A stretch of DNA of 64,000 bases from Hathewaya limosa (GCF_030815255.1 NZ_JAUSWN010000017.1:1-64000); one strand, 5' to 3'; shown: positions 16,476-26,138, numbered from the stretch's first letter. Notes: generated by a model from the sequence alone, not told the origin. Numbers and translations are program-made.

Positions 16476-17315
16476 GTGGATAAGAGTATAATATGTAAGA
16501 ATATCAGTAAATCCTTTGATAATAATATAGTTTTAAAGGATATAAATTTAACTATAAATAAAGGAGAATTCGTAGTTATAGGAGGAGAAAATGCATCGGG
16601 AAAAAGTACGTTAATGAAAATTTTAATTGGCTTACTAATTCCTAATAAGGGGTCTGTAAATGTTTTAGGATTAGATACAACAAAATATTGGAAAAAGATT
16701 TCAACTAGAATAGGAGTAGTCTTGAATAATGAGAGAACTTTATATTGGAAGTTAACTGCAGAAGAAAACTTAGATGTTTTTGGGAAGATATATGGAGTAA
16801 AAAATAAGGTGCTTAAGGAACGAATAAAGTATTTGTTAAAGCAAGTTGGCTTAGAAAATCAAGATAAAAAGCTGGTGGAAAATTATTCTACGGGAATGAA
16901 AAGAAAGTTAATGTTATGCAAAGCCCTTATTCATGACCCTGAAATTATATTTGCAGATGAAATACTAAATGGATTAGATCCTCAAGCCTGTTTAGAAATA
17001 ATGACAATTTTACATGAGTTAAATCAAAGGGGAAAGACTATAGTTTTAATAAGTCATATACTACATACGCTGCCTGATGATTCTAGAATAGTATTAATGA
17101 AAAAGGGGAGCATTATCTTAGATAAACCATTAAAGAGTTTAGATGTAGAAAAAATGATTAATATTAAATATAGCTTAAATGGAGTTAAATATGAAAAGAA
17201 GGTTAGTGAAAAAGATTTTAAAGAAAGTATTTTGAAAATAATAGACCTACAAGCAGAAGATATAAAAATAGAAAATGAAAATATTTATGATACAACAAGG
17301 AGAAAGTTATCATGA
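16476..17315 (+). CDS. ABC-2 type transporter ATPase
   Basis: A 279-residue ATPase with Walker A GENASGKST (about 36-44), signature YSTGMKRK, Walker B IIFADEI and switch histidine in VLISHI. The C-terminal 60 residues form the extra domain common in ABC-2 drug exporters. The GTG start follows GAGGGGG. It overlaps the next permease gene by four bases. The three genes together form one exporter with two different permeases. Confidence 0.88.
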   Translation: MDKSIICKNISKSFDNNIVLKDINLTINKGEFVVIGGENASGKSTLMKILIGLLIPNKGSVNVLGLDTTKYWKKISTRIGVVLNNERTLYWKLTAEENLDVFGKIYGVKNKVLKERIKYLLKQVGLENQDKKLVENYSTGMKRKLMLCKALIHDPEIIFADEILNGLDPQACLEIMTILHELNQRGKTIVLISHILHTLPDDSRIVLMKKGSIILDKPLKSLDVEKMINIKYSLNGVKYEKKVSEKDFKESILKIIDLQAEDIKIENENIYDTTRRKLS

Positions 17316-18070
17316 AGTCTATAATTACTATTTTTATTAAAGAATTAAAAATCCAAATGAGATATAGAATGATTTGGATAAATCTTAGTTTAACACCTTT
17401 CTTTATGATAGCTCCATACGTTTTTACAGCTAAAGGAATAGATATGAACTTTGAATCTATGGTTTTAATAGGAAGTATTTTATGGTATTGGTTAAATCAA
17501 TTCTTTTTCTCCATAGGAGATTGTTTTAACGAGGAAAGAGAAACAGGCACATTTGTCAGTATAGCATTAAGTCCTATATCATTGATTCAATATCTAATTG
17601 GAAAAGGATTATTTGAGTTTTTTAAGTGTCTATGTATAACTGTAATTACAATGCTGATATTTACCATGGTTGGCATTGGTAAGGCTAACAATATAAAAAT
17701 GCTTCTAGTTTATTTAACAAACGGAATATATATGTTTACCTTCTCTATATTCTTTTCTTCTATGACTCTATATTTTAAAAAACTATCTTCTGTAAACTTT
17801 TTAATCCAACAATTAATAGGGGTATTGTCTGGTACTACGGTAAGTGTAGACAAGTATTCTAGATATGTAAGAGTTATTTCTAATGTAATTCCTTTAACTT
17901 TTTCTATTAAAATAGGGAGAAATTTATTTTATGGTAAAAGGTTTACACAAATTTTTCCGGACTTTTTAAAATTAAATGGAATAAGCATAGTATATTTAAT
18001 TTTGGGATTAGTTCTTTTAAAAAAGGTGGAGAACAATTTAAGAAACAAAGGAGAATGGGAAGTATGGTAA
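17312..18070 (+). CDS. ABC-2 type permease (first of two)
   Basis: A 252-residue protein with six transmembrane segments and the ABC-2 permease layout. A conserved GDCFNEERETGTFVSIALSP stretch at about 69-88 is the coupling region after the second helix. GGAG precedes the ATG, which overlaps the ATPase stop. It likely pairs with the next permease as a heterodimer. Substrate unknown. Confidence 0.82.
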   Translation: MKSIITIFIKELKIQMRYRMIWINLSLTPFFMIAPYVFTAKGIDMNFESMVLIGSILWYWLNQFFFSIGDCFNEERETGTFVSIALSPISLIQYLIGKGLFEFFKCLCITVITMLIFTMVGIGKANNIKMLLVYLTNGIYMFTFSIFFSSMTLYFKKLSSVNFLIQQLIGVLSGTTVSVDKYSRYVRVISNVIPLTFSIKIGRNLFYGKRFTQIFPDFLKLNGISIVYLILGLVLLKKVENNLRNKGEWEVW

Positions 18071-18873
18071 GAATTATAGGAATATTTAAAGCAAATTTTT
18101 ATACAGCTAAGAGGTATAAAATTGATTGGGCAGGATCATTGTTATATCCTTTGTTTAATATATTACCTGCCGTTTTGCTCATTTTTTATAGTGGAAGCAC
18201 TGGAATTTCAAGTTTTTTAGGATTGCCCACTACGAACATAGAAACATATATAAAATATTTAATGATAGGAACTGTATATTGGGGATATGTAGAAGTATTA
18301 TGGTCCACTATATTTATGTTAAGAAGTTATATGAAATCTGGTCAGTTTGAAGATATATTTTTAAGTCCTATAAAATGTATTGAAAATATATTAGGATGGG
18401 CCGTTTTAGGCATAATTAGAACTACCATTGAATCATTACCATTAATTATCTTAGTAATTATTATAAGTTATAAGAGTCTAACATTAATGAATATTGCTAT
18501 AGTGTTAGGAATATTTTTAATGTCTGTAATAGCATCCTTTGGTATGACATTCTTTATATTTGGCTTAACTTTAATAATTAAAGAAGGGGATCAACTAGCT
18601 TCCTTTATTGGAAATTCGGCTCCCTTTTTAGGTGGACTTTATTTTCCTATTATGTTACTACCTAGTCCATTAAGATATATATCTTTTATTTTTCCTTTTA
18701 CATGGGGAGTTGATATATTAAGAGGGACATTATTAAATATTAATACAATTTTTAGTATAAGACATGAATTTATAATTTTGGTTATACTTTCTATAGGATA
18801 TCTTATAATAGGAAAAGTAGCATATTATATGTTAGAAAAAAAGGCAAGAAATGTTGGAGTACATGGTTTTTAA
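18064..18873 (+). CDS. ABC-2 type permease (second of two)
   Basis: About 269 residues with six transmembrane helices. The QFEDIFLSPIKCIE stretch is the coupling helix region, matching that of the upstream permease. The start at 18064 leaves ten bases to the AAAGGAG site; the ATG at 18055 would be too close to it. It overlaps the preceding gene by seven bases. It completes the ATPase-permease-permease operon. Confidence 0.82.
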   Translation: MVRIIGIFKANFYTAKRYKIDWAGSLLYPLFNILPAVLLIFYSGSTGISSFLGLPTTNIETYIKYLMIGTVYWGYVEVLWSTIFMLRSYMKSGQFEDIFLSPIKCIENILGWAVLGIIRTTIESLPLIILVIIISYKSLTLMNIAIVLGIFLMSVIASFGMTFFIFGLTLIIKEGDQLASFIGNSAPFLGGLYFPIMLLPSPLRYISFIFPFTWGVDILRGTLLNINTIFSIRHEFIILVILSIGYLIIGKVAYYMLEKKARNVGVHGF

Positions 18874-18976
18874 ACACAGATAAAATAAAAGGCTTAAATT
18901 ATTATTTAGGATATTATTAAGAGAAAAAACACTGCTTTTAATCTAAGATTGATGATTTCACGATAATTATTAACAT

Positions 18977-19012
18977 AAAGTCTATTTTTAGTATATGCTA
19001 AAAATAGACTTT
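18977..19012. terminator. Perfect hairpin after the ABC-2 operon
   Basis: A 15-base perfect stem (18977-18991 with 18998-19012) with a 6-base loop. The tail is only weakly T-rich, but the position after the operon fits a terminator. Confidence 0.55.
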
Positions 19013-19050
19013 ATTAAATTATATGAAATATCAACAGGGGGAAAGATTAC

Positions 19051-19686
19051 ATGGAAGACAAGAAGAGTTTTAATATCTCAATCACTTCAAATGATAAACA
19101 AAGTTATATAGACTTGTTCTGTAAAAAATCTAATATAATAAAAGCATTAAAAAAAAGGATACTTATTAGAATGTTATTATATTATTTATTTCTTATAATC
19201 TATATATTTGTTTTACCAAATTTAATATTAAAATATATAGATTCTCCATTATTTTCAATATCAACATTTAATATAGGTAGATACAGAATGATTTTAATAG
19301 GTTTATTCATTTATACTACAATCATATCAGGTGTATCGTATTTATGTAAACTAAAGTTAATCAAGAATAATATTAAAAATGTATTAAAGGGAAAAAATTC
19401 AATTAATTATTATGGGATAGATATGGGCGTTTGTAGCGTGAATAATCTTACAGATGAATACATATTAAGTTTTGATTCAGATAAAATTACTATAGAAACA
19501 GAATTTTATCAAAGGAGTATCACTTGGGAAAATGTTAAAGATATAGTGAAAGTTAAAGATTATCTATATATTTTTCAAAGCTATAGAAAACTTTTCTTTT
19601 TAATACCTTTAAATAAAGATAACAAAGATAGATTACTTAAAATAGTATCAGAAAACTCTAACGTTGAATTAAGGGAAGTGAATTAG
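19051..19686 (+). CDS. YcxB-like membrane protein
   Basis: A 211-residue protein with two transmembrane helices (about 34-55 and 78-97) and a C-terminal soluble domain (about 130-205). The latter has the ITWENVKDIVKVKDYLYIF pattern of YcxB-like proteins, a bacterial PH-like fold. GGGGG precedes the ATG. The next gene, two bases downstream, is a diverged paralogue, so the two probably form one complex. Function unknown. Confidence 0.7.
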   Translation: MEDKKSFNISITSNDKQSYIDLFCKKSNIIKALKKRILIRMLLYYLFLIIYIFVLPNLILKYIDSPLFSISTFNIGRYRMILIGLFIYTTIISGVSYLCKLKLIKNNIKNVLKGKNSINYYGIDMGVCSVNNLTDEYILSFDSDKITIETEFYQRSITWENVKDIVKVKDYLYIFQSYRKLFFLIPLNKDNKDRLLKIVSENSNVELREVN

Positions 19687-19688
19687 GA

Positions 19689-20318
19689 ATGTATGAATTT
19701 AAAATTGATATAGATTCTAGTAGATATTTATGTAAAAAAGTTAAATTAATAAAGTTCAAAGAAATCATACGATATATTTTTGCAATTACATTAACAGTTA
19801 TCGTAGGTACATTTATAGTTACAGAATATTTGAATGAGTACACTTTTTCCTCTTTAAAAATTAACGAACTTGCATTAATTTTAGAAGAATCAAATAAAAT
19901 TATACATGTAGCTTATACTAATTATATAAAATGGAGTTGTATATTAGGCATAGTTATTTTAGGAATTATAATAATGCAATTAAATAAAAATTTTAGAAAA
20001 TATGTAGATCTTGAATTAAATAAAAAGCAAGTTGCTTATTTTATTGAAAATACATTTCATGTAGATATTAAAGATCAAGGATTATATATTAAAGATAGTA
20101 TAAAAGATACTATTTATTACTGGAATATGATAGAAGGCTATTATGAGTCAGATAAATATATATATATTGCAGATAAGTTAAATAATATTATTGCAGTAAT
20201 TCCAGTTAATAAGAAAGAAATAGATAAGTCTGAGTTAATAGATAAGCTACAACAATATACTACTAAAATTACAAAACCAAATAAAAAATATAAGTGTATA
20301 AAAAAATCTTTAGAGTAA
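19689..20318 (+). CDS. YcxB-like membrane protein, paralogue
   Basis: A 209-residue protein with two helices (about 28-48 and 75-97) and a C-terminal domain containing YYWNMIEGYYESDKYIYI and IAVIPVNKKE. It has the same order and fold as the upstream protein but low identity. The reading frames are separated by two bases, implying translational coupling. Confidence 0.7.
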   Translation: MYEFKIDIDSSRYLCKKVKLIKFKEIIRYIFAITLTVIVGTFIVTEYLNEYTFSSLKINELALILEESNKIIHVAYTNYIKWSCILGIVILGIIIMQLNKNFRKYVDLELNKKQVAYFIENTFHVDIKDQGLYIKDSIKDTIYYWNMIEGYYESDKYIYIADKLNNIIAVIPVNKKEIDKSELIDKLQQYTTKITKPNKKYKCIKKSLE

Positions 20319-20336
20319 AATCTAAAGATTTTTTTG
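20301..20336. terminator. Strong bidirectional terminator
   Basis: AAATCTTTAGA pairs perfectly with TCTAAAGATTT around a 6-base loop. A-run and T-run flanks let it work for both convergent genes. Confidence 0.85.
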
Positions 20337-20369
20337 AATTATTAATTACTAATTATTTAAAAGCTATTC

Positions 20370-21062
20370 TTAAAGGGTCTTTTTATATGTAAATTCAATT
20401 TCCTTTGAAAAATAAGTATCATCATCATATAAAGAATCTCCCGAGAAACCAGCCCCTTTTAAATTAGGAATACTTATACCTAACTTTTCAGCATAGGACG
20501 CTTTAAGATGTAGAACTCCATAATCAGTTAAATATACAGAAGATTTATCATACCATACAATTTCTGCATGGCCTCCACTAGATTCAAATTTAAAATTATC
20601 ATTAGATACTGAATCTACTATTGGAGAAGAAATACAAACAAATTCTTTATCATGAAATTCATTAGAATAAATTTTAGCAACGGCAGTAATTCCTAGAGAT
20701 AGAGAATTTTTTTTACCCCTTAATATTTTACTTTCTCCTGTGATACATACCTTATTATAATTATTAGAGTCATTATATATTGTTTTACTGTCCTTACATT
20801 GGGATTTTTCAAAATTTAAGGTTATTTCTTTGTCTAAAGCTTTAGCTTTTTCTATTGATATATGATTTGCTTTAGCAAATTTTTTAAAATATTCATCATC
20901 AGAAATATGTTTAATACCTATATCTTTTTTCTCTAATTCCTTTGGTGACTTTGAGGTAGGTTGTACATCTTCTGATTTAGTATCTAGAAGTTTACTTGAT
21001 AGTACGCCTACAATAACAAGAAAAACAGGTATTATAATTAATAATTTTATTTTATTCTTCAT
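20370..21062 (-). CDS. Membrane-anchored extracellular protein, unknown
   Basis: A 230-residue protein with one N-terminal hydrophobic anchor (about 6-24) and no cleavage or lipobox motif. A lysine/serine-rich linker (about 28-50) follows, then a globular domain with two cysteines (about C74 and C91). It ends in an FSGDSLYDDDTYFSKEIEF stretch. The predicted location is outside the membrane. No family recognised and no ribosome site of good quality. Confidence 0.55.
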   Translation of the reverse strand: MKNKIKLLIIIPVFLVIVGVLSSKLLDTKSEDVQPTSKSPKELEKKDIGIKHISDDEYFKKFAKANHISIEKAKALDKEITLNFEKSQCKDSKTIYNDSNNYNKVCITGESKILRGKKNSLSLGITAVAKIYSNEFHDKEFVCISSPIVDSVSNDNFKFESSGGHAEIVWYDKSSVYLTDYGVLHLKASYAEKLGISIPNLKGAGFSGDSLYDDDTYFSKEIEFTYKKTL

Positions 21063-21270
21063 AATTTATATTTAATAAGGAAATAACAAATATGAAATTC
21101 CTACTAAACTTCACCTCGTTTCTATATCTAGTGGTTATTCCTATACACCTATTCATTTTATTAACCTATAGAGTATGTGTAATTTCTGTATACGTAGGTA
21201 TATACTGAAAACTAATGAGCATAAATTATTAATAACTTATTGTTAGTTGGAATTATAAAAAATTAACGAT

Positions 21271-22125
21271 CTAAAGTATACACTTATAACATCTATACTT
21301 TTCTTTAATTTTAAAGCCTGCAGTTAATGCTGCATTCAATTCATCTGGGCAATCTTCATCAATAAAAAATAAAATTTCTCTTAATGAACCAAATTCAGTA
21401 TATAATTGCCTTAGCGTTTCATTAATTAAAATGTTCTCAATACCTTTATTTTCATATTCCTTATCAATAAATAAACCAACAATCTCTCCTATATCTTTGA
21501 AAACCTTTGTGAAAATACTTCCACATATGCTTCCATTCTCTCTAAATGCAAATATACGAAAGAGATCTATATCCTTTTGCAGATTATTGCTGTTATAATA
21601 CATTCCCAATGGTATGGCATATTTATCATGAAACACAGCATATTCTTCAAAATTACTATATGTAATCTTTTCCACTTGATTATGGCTTTCATTTCCATGT
21701 GATTCTAAATTATATAGTGCGGTAACAATACTGGATTCAATTAGTTCAGTATTGTTTTTCATAAAATATTCATTTACATTTTTATTAGTAGAGGGCATAC
21801 CTATGAATAGTTCATATCCTGGCAATTGCTTACTTATATAACTAATAAATTCATCTGCAATTTGGTCATAATCTCCGCTTATTAAAAATCCTAATGTTTG
21901 TGCATACTTTTCATCAGATATCCAAAAATAAGTGCAAACCCCGTATAACACATCCTGGTGATAATAGGCTATTATATTACGGTTTTCCAAATTGATGGCC
22001 TTTTCAAACTCTTCTTTAAGCTCCTTTATTGAATTTATTCTCGGATAACTGGCACGCAAATTATCTTGACTTAATTCCCATGCAAAATTTATTATTTCCT
22101 CCACTCTATCAATTGTTTTTATCAT
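21271..22125 (-). CDS. GNAT-family acetyltransferase
   Basis: A 284-residue protein whose C-terminal half (about 155-284) has GNAT features: GSIFTKVF, then IVGLFIDKEYENKGIENILI as strand 4 and the acetyl-CoA loop in a degenerate form. The N-terminal half may be a second, decayed GNAT-like domain. AGGAG precedes the ATG. Substrate unknown. Confidence 0.7.
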   Translation of the reverse strand: MIKTIDRVEEIINFAWELSQDNLRASYPRINSIKELKEEFEKAINLENRNIIAYYHQDVLYGVCTYFWISDEKYAQTLGFLISGDYDQIADEFISYISKQLPGYELFIGMPSTNKNVNEYFMKNNTELIESSIVTALYNLESHGNESHNQVEKITYSNFEEYAVFHDKYAIPLGMYYNSNNLQKDIDLFRIFAFRENGSICGSIFTKVFKDIGEIVGLFIDKEYENKGIENILINETLRQLYTEFGSLREILFFIDEDCPDELNAALTAGFKIKEKYRCYKCIL

Positions 22126-22473
22126 TGTTTATATCTCCTATAATATTAAAATTTTTATTTAGCTTATTCATATTTAATACGTAACTTCTTATGATTGAGA
22201 CTTACTTAATATAAATATAATACATGATTAAAAATAAAATTCAATACTATTTTTAAAATATTTTTAATATTAAGAAAATAATTTAGCAGTAATAATATAT
22301 AAAAAAGTTTATATTTAAGAGTTTCTTAAGAAATCTTTAGTAATATTTAATTTATAAATTGTGTAGTTAGTACGAAATATTCGTTTAATGCAACATATAA
22401 AAAACGTAAATCAACTTAATAACCAGTAAATTTACGAAATAGATTATAGAGAAATAATTTTAATATATTACGA
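22126..22473. other. Gene-free region
   Basis: AT-rich with dense stops. It must contain the promoter of the acetyltransferase gene. Nothing else was seen. Confidence 0.4.
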
Positions 22474-22507
22474 AACAAAGTCCAGCAAAATTATTGCTGA
22501 ACTTTGT
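22474..22507. terminator. Hairpin terminator
   Basis: AACAAAGT plus CAGCAA pairs with TTGCTG plus ACTTTGTT, with one bulged base. It lies downstream of the minus-strand gene ending at 22547. Confidence 0.6.
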
Positions 22508-22546
22508 TAATATCATACACTATAAAATTATTAATTTAAATATTTT

Positions 22547-22846
22547 TTATTTACTAGTAGGGTTTAAGACATTAACCATACATGTACTTACACCTATAAT
22601 AATCCCACATAGGATGGTATACACTATTGATGGTATATCGATAACATATATTCCTAAAATTCCTATAACTAATATACTCATCATTGAGCAACATCCACAA
22701 AAGCATGCCTTCCACTTCTGGTTAATATGTAACTTTAAACTTAGTTTATTTGTAACTCTATACTTTTTGTCAATCTTTAAATAAAGAATTTGACTTATTC
22801 CCATTGTTAATATCATAGGTATTAATCTGTATAATAAATCATTCAT
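22547..22846 (-). CDS. Small membrane protein with a Cys-rich loop
   Basis: A 99-residue protein with about three transmembrane segments (4-22, 48-68 and 72-92). A basic loop carries three close cysteines (ACFCGCC) at the start of the second helix. This could be a lipid-modified or metal-binding site. A hairpin follows the gene. No family recognised. Confidence 0.5.
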   Translation of the reverse strand: MNDLLYRLIPMILTMGISQILYLKIDKKYRVTNKLSLKLHINQKWKACFCGCCSMMSILVIGILGIYVIDIPSIVYTILCGIIIGVSTCMVNVLNPTSK

Positions 22847-23004
22847 AATGTTTCCGCCATAAAAATTAGATATTTAGTCCACGATTTTAAGTGTGTTTCT
22901 TACAGAAAATTTTAGCATATTATGAATAACTAAACAAGTTGATTATATAATACAAGCATATTAGTCCTCTAAGTTATTGGAATTAAAATAGATTCTTTAA
23001 AATG

Positions 23005-23034
23005 ATTCTTATAATGTTATCTAATACCTTTTTT
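23005..23034 (-). repeat. Duplicated 3' end of the acetyltransferase gene
   Basis: About 30 bases match 23722-23750, the last codons of the acetyltransferase gene at 23726, with two or three differences and in the same orientation. It is an isolated 3' fragment about 720 bases from its source. The rest of 22847-23197 shows nothing I can support. Confidence 0.6.
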
Positions 23035-23197
23035 TCATATCTTTTCTTACTTTGACTTCTCATTTATAATGATAATTAATAATATTATAAATAAGAAATT
23101 GAGAAATTATAGGTATTTTTTATCAAATATATTTAGTTAATAAATGATGAATATATCTTTTTTTATCTAAAATATTTAAATAAAAAGGAGAGATAAT

Positions 23198-23461
23198 ATG
23201 GAGAAAACTCGTAGAGTAATTGTTATTATGTTTTCTATTATATATCTTATATTGATAATACTAAGGGTGAATATTCCACGTGTTTTATATATTTTTCTAG
23301 GTGCAATACTACTTGTGAATCAAGCAATTGATGAGTGGAATAAATACTTACAAACCAAAAAAAAGTTTTATTTAGTTATTCCTATAACATCAGTAATAAT
23401 ACTTATCTTTGTAATATTTCAATGTGTAATTACTGAAGGTTTTGTGAAATTCCATACTTAG
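23198..23461 (+). CDS. Small three-helix membrane protein
   Basis: An 87-residue protein with segments at about 7-22, 27-42 and 58-78, and a basic patch (LQTKKKF) between the last two. AAAAGGAGAG precedes the ATG. Both sides carry acetyltransferase-derived DNA. Function unknown. Confidence 0.55.
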   Translation: MEKTRRVIVIMFSIIYLILIILRVNIPRVLYIFLGAILLVNQAIDEWNKYLQTKKKFYLVIPITSVIILIFVIFQCVITEGFVKFHT

Positions 23462-23570
23462 ACGTAATAGTCATTAGTGTTATTTATTTAAACCATATCA
23501 TTACTTGGATATTATTTTAATTTTTATAATTGAAAAGACTTAGAGAATGTTTTCATCTGCTAAAATATTT

Positions 23571-23629
23571 TAAGGCTAAGAAAAGATTAAGAACTTTTAA
23601 ATTCTCTTTCACCTTAGCCTTATTTTTTA
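23571..23629. terminator. Terminator after the small membrane gene
   Basis: TAAGGCTAAG pairs with CTTAGCCTTA, with further partial pairing in a long loop, and is followed by a T run. It lies between convergent genes. Confidence 0.65.
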
Positions 23630-23725
23630 TAAAAATGAACGGAAACTTTGAAGTTTAGTTTTGGAGCAGGGGAACTCTCCTTACAAATTACCAAATTGAC
23701 TTTTGATACTTTCTACCGATAGTTC

Positions 23726-24247
23726 TTATAATGTTATCCAATACCTTTTTACTATACTTCCGTCCTCATCAGCTAGTTCGTTTTCAAAGACCCCGCCATT
23801 TACAATAATAGTTTTAGCTGAAGCAATATTATCTTTATCACAGGTTATTAGAACCTTGAAAATCCCCATATCTTTACACTTTTCAAGGGCTAATTTTAAC
23901 ATTTTAGTTGCATAACCTTTTCTTCTCTCACTAGGTCTAACTCCATAACCTATATGTCCTGCAAATTTAAGCAATGGTTCATTTAAATAATGTCTTATAC
24001 TAATTGCTCCTAATATTTTATTATCTTCATTTACCAAAAAGAAAGTATTAGAAGGAACTAAATTAGGTGGACATGTTTCATCTTTTTTGTAAGATTCTAC
24101 TCTTTCTAACCAAGAACTATAATCAGATTCCTTTCGTTTTATAGAGCCAGGATATATATGTCCTTTGGTTGATTCCCATTCCTCCATCATTTCAATGTAT
24201 GCATCTTTGTGTTCCATTGAGGGAATCGCTAAATAAACTTTTTTCAA
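23726..24247 (-). CDS. GNAT-family acetyltransferase
   Basis: A 173-residue protein of the usual single-domain size. The IGYGVRPSERRKGYATKMLK stretch (about 99-118) holds the acetyl-CoA-binding R-x-x-G-x-A motif. Strand 5 follows in IFKVLITCDKDNIASAKTI. It belongs to the group acting on small amines or amino acids; the substrate is unknown. Part of its 3' end is duplicated at 23005. Confidence 0.85.
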   Translation of the reverse strand: MKKVYLAIPSMEHKDAYIEMMEEWESTKGHIYPGSIKRKESDYSSWLERVESYKKDETCPPNLVPSNTFFLVNEDNKILGAISIRHYLNEPLLKFAGHIGYGVRPSERRKGYATKMLKLALEKCKDMGIFKVLITCDKDNIASAKTIIVNGGVFENELADEDGSIVKRYWITL

Positions 24248-24398
24248 CTTTAAATCACCCCTTTAAAATTTCTTAGTTTAACATATTCTTTTAATTATAG
24301 GTAATTTTAAATATCATTTCAATAAAATAAACATTTAATTTTTATTTATACAAATAAGGTAATGTATAGTAAAATGGAATTAATAAATAATTTTAAAG

Positions 24399-24866
24399 TT
24401 AATAGTCACCATTAAAATATTTATCTAAAAGTATTCTGTGGCTATTAGGTATATTACTAGGCAGATCTTCATAACTAAAAAATTCTAATTCTTTAGTTTC
24501 TATATTATCAATTTTTAATTCTCCACTAAAACTCTTTGTTATATATCCAATACTTATAAAATATGCTTTATCCTCATTGGGAAAGTGTATATAACAATTT
24601 TCACCTGATGTTGTTCCAAGTAAGCGTAAATCTTTAATATCTAGTCCTGTTTCTTCTTTTGCTTCTCTTATTGCAGTTTCTTCAAGGGATTCACCTAGTT
24701 CCGTAATTCCTCCAATTAATCCCCATTTAAATGGATAAGTTCCTCTTTTCTGAAGCAGAACCTGATTGTTTTCATTTATTATTAAAACATTTACTCCTGT
24801 AAGATTTATTACATCATGACCAATTTTATTACGTAAGTATTTTACATAGTCCATTTTCTCACTCAT
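24399..24866 (-). CDS. Nudix hydrolase
   Basis: A 155-residue protein with the complete Nudix box (GGITELGESLEETAIREAKE followed by ETGLD, about residues 51-75). NQVLLQKRGTYPFKWG upstream of the box is typical of the family acting on modified nucleotides or nucleotide sugars. No ribosome site of good quality precedes the ATG. It lies 150 bases upstream of the acetyltransferase, same strand, and could share its transcript. Confidence 0.88.
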   Translation of the reverse strand: MSEKMDYVKYLRNKIGHDVINLTGVNVLIINENNQVLLQKRGTYPFKWGLIGGITELGESLEETAIREAKEETGLDIKDLRLLGTTSGENCYIHFPNEDKAYFISIGYITKSFSGELKIDNIETKELEFFSYEDLPSNIPNSHRILLDKYFNGDY

Positions 24867-25077
24867 TTCTATTTTATATAATATATAAGTTTAAAAAATC
24901 TTGGTTATCTATATTTTAAATCTTCTAATTTTAAAAAATAAATATATATTAATATTGTTTTATAACTCAAAGAAAACAAATATTTATAGGGACACCGTTG
25001 TTTTATTGATAAATTCATAATATAATACGTATATTAACATTTTTTTATTAAAATTCCAATATATACATAGTAAATAA

Positions 25078-25203
25078 TATGAATTTTATTTTTCAAAAGT
25101 TGGTGATTTTGATAAAAATAAAACTTATATAATAACTAATACTGACTTATTAAAAAAAGAGCAGAGAAAGGAGATGAAGGGGCTCAACAATTATATAATA
25201 TAA
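25078..25203 (+). pseudogene. Remnant of an unrecognised gene
   Basis: A 41-codon frame directly after a stop reads SKVGDFDKNKTYIITNTDLL then KKEQRKEMKGLNNYII. No start codon apart from a late ATG. It lies upstream of a small membrane protein gene. Family unknown. Confidence 0.3.
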
Positions 25204-25236
25204 AATATTAGTATTTTTAAGAATGGTGGGTTAATA

Positions 25237-25623
25237 ATGGTAAGAAAGGTTAATATATTAAACATACTAAAAAAAATCTTATTATGTTTTTGGTGGCAAG
25301 ATATTGAAAAGTCTCACTTTTTACCACGAATTCTTTGCTTATTTGTTTCCGTTGCTTTAAGTTTTTGTATTTATGCATGGATGTACGAAGCTAATATAAA
25401 TATAATATTTAAGTTAATTATAAGTATTTATTTAATAGTTAATATTTTATTGTTTTGGCCTGCACATATTTTGTTATCTGAAAAAAATATGTTTATTGGC
25501 GAAGTATTTTATGTCTTTAAAAATATTTCTGTTCTTTTTTCATTTATCGTTCTTTTTAAATATTTTATGAAAAAAGAACAACTTGATTATAATAAAAATC
25601 AAGCTGATTATGATAATAATTAA
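25237..25623 (+). CDS. Four-helix membrane protein, unknown
   Basis: A 128-residue protein with helices at about 30-46, 52-70, 72-84 and 92-110 and an Asn/Asp-rich C-terminal tail. The ATG has a GGTGGG site. It ends just before the first copy of the 3-copy element. Function unknown. Confidence 0.5.
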   Translation: MVRKVNILNILKKILLCFWWQDIEKSHFLPRILCLFVSVALSFCIYAWMYEANINIIFKLIISIYLIVNILLFWPAHILLSEKNMFIGEVFYVFKNISVLFSFIVLFKYFMKKEQLDYNKNQADYDNN

Positions 25624-25686
25624 ATTATTCTAAGTAAAGTTCATATTGTTATACACATTTTAAATATATAAAGACATTGTTAAAAT

Positions 25687-25731
25687 AAAAAGGATTATAA
25701 ACTGCAGTGATTGCAGTCTATAATCCTTTTT
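25687..25731 (-). terminator. Perfect hairpin terminator, copy A
   Basis: AAAGGATTATAAACTGCA pairs with TGCAGTCTATAATCCTTT (one mismatch) around a 5-base loop. The same hairpin occurs at 29631 and 33249. Confidence 0.8.
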
Positions 25732-25816
25732 ATTCAGCATTTTCAAGGTCACTAACTCTATCTAGTATTGCAAATTTTCTTTGTTCATATAGCTCTACTT
25801 CTTTTTGAGTATTCAT
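25730..25816 (-). pseudogene. Rpn-like minigene, copy A, 28 codons left
   Basis: The ATG at 25816 with AAAGGAG upstream reads the same first 28 residues as copy B (MNTQKEVELYEQRKFAILDR then VSDLENAE) and then stops in the terminator because of the deletion. It keeps its promoter, so it may still be expressed as a short peptide. Confidence 0.7.
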
Positions 25817-25849
25817 AGGAATTCTCCTTTAAGTTCTATTATTATCTTG

Positions 25850-25878
25850 ATATTACGGTATTTTATTAGTGGTGTCAA
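25850..25878 (-). promoter_or_regulatory. Consensus promoter of copy A
   Basis: On the minus strand TTGACA (25873-25878) and TAATAT (25850-25855) are spaced 17 bases apart, and the start codon follows about 34 bases on. The same box pair is kept in copy B. Confidence 0.75.
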
Positions 25879-26104
25879 TAATTAATGAGTAATGGACGTA
25901 GAATATTAGCTATCCTAACTTAATATAGAAATCAATTTTAAATATGAAGTATTATGTATAGTTAGTGTAAAATTACTTTAGGATATTTTTGAACAAAAAT
26001 AGCAGAAGTACAATGTATATGGTTTATGAAATATATATACATTAAAAAATATATATTTTTTATAATATGTTAAATATAATAGTATTAACCAATAATATTA
26101 TATA

Positions 26105-26132
26105 TTGACAAAATAAGTGAATATGATAATCT
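26105..26132 (+). promoter_or_regulatory. Possible promoter of the paired ABC transporter operon
   Basis: TTGACA (26105-26110) and TAATCT (26127-26132) spaced by 16 bases, about 130 bases before the first ABC gene. Confidence 0.45.
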
Positions 26133-26138
26133 TAATAG

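Larger units (their letters stand above)
25687..25935 (-). repeat. Rpn-like element, copy A (internally deleted)
   Basis: Matches 29631-30045 over its two ends but lacks about 160 internal bases. The deletion joins two TAATCCTTTTT-like stretches. It retains terminator, ribosome site, start codon and promoter. The same orientation is seen in all three copies. Confidence 0.85.
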
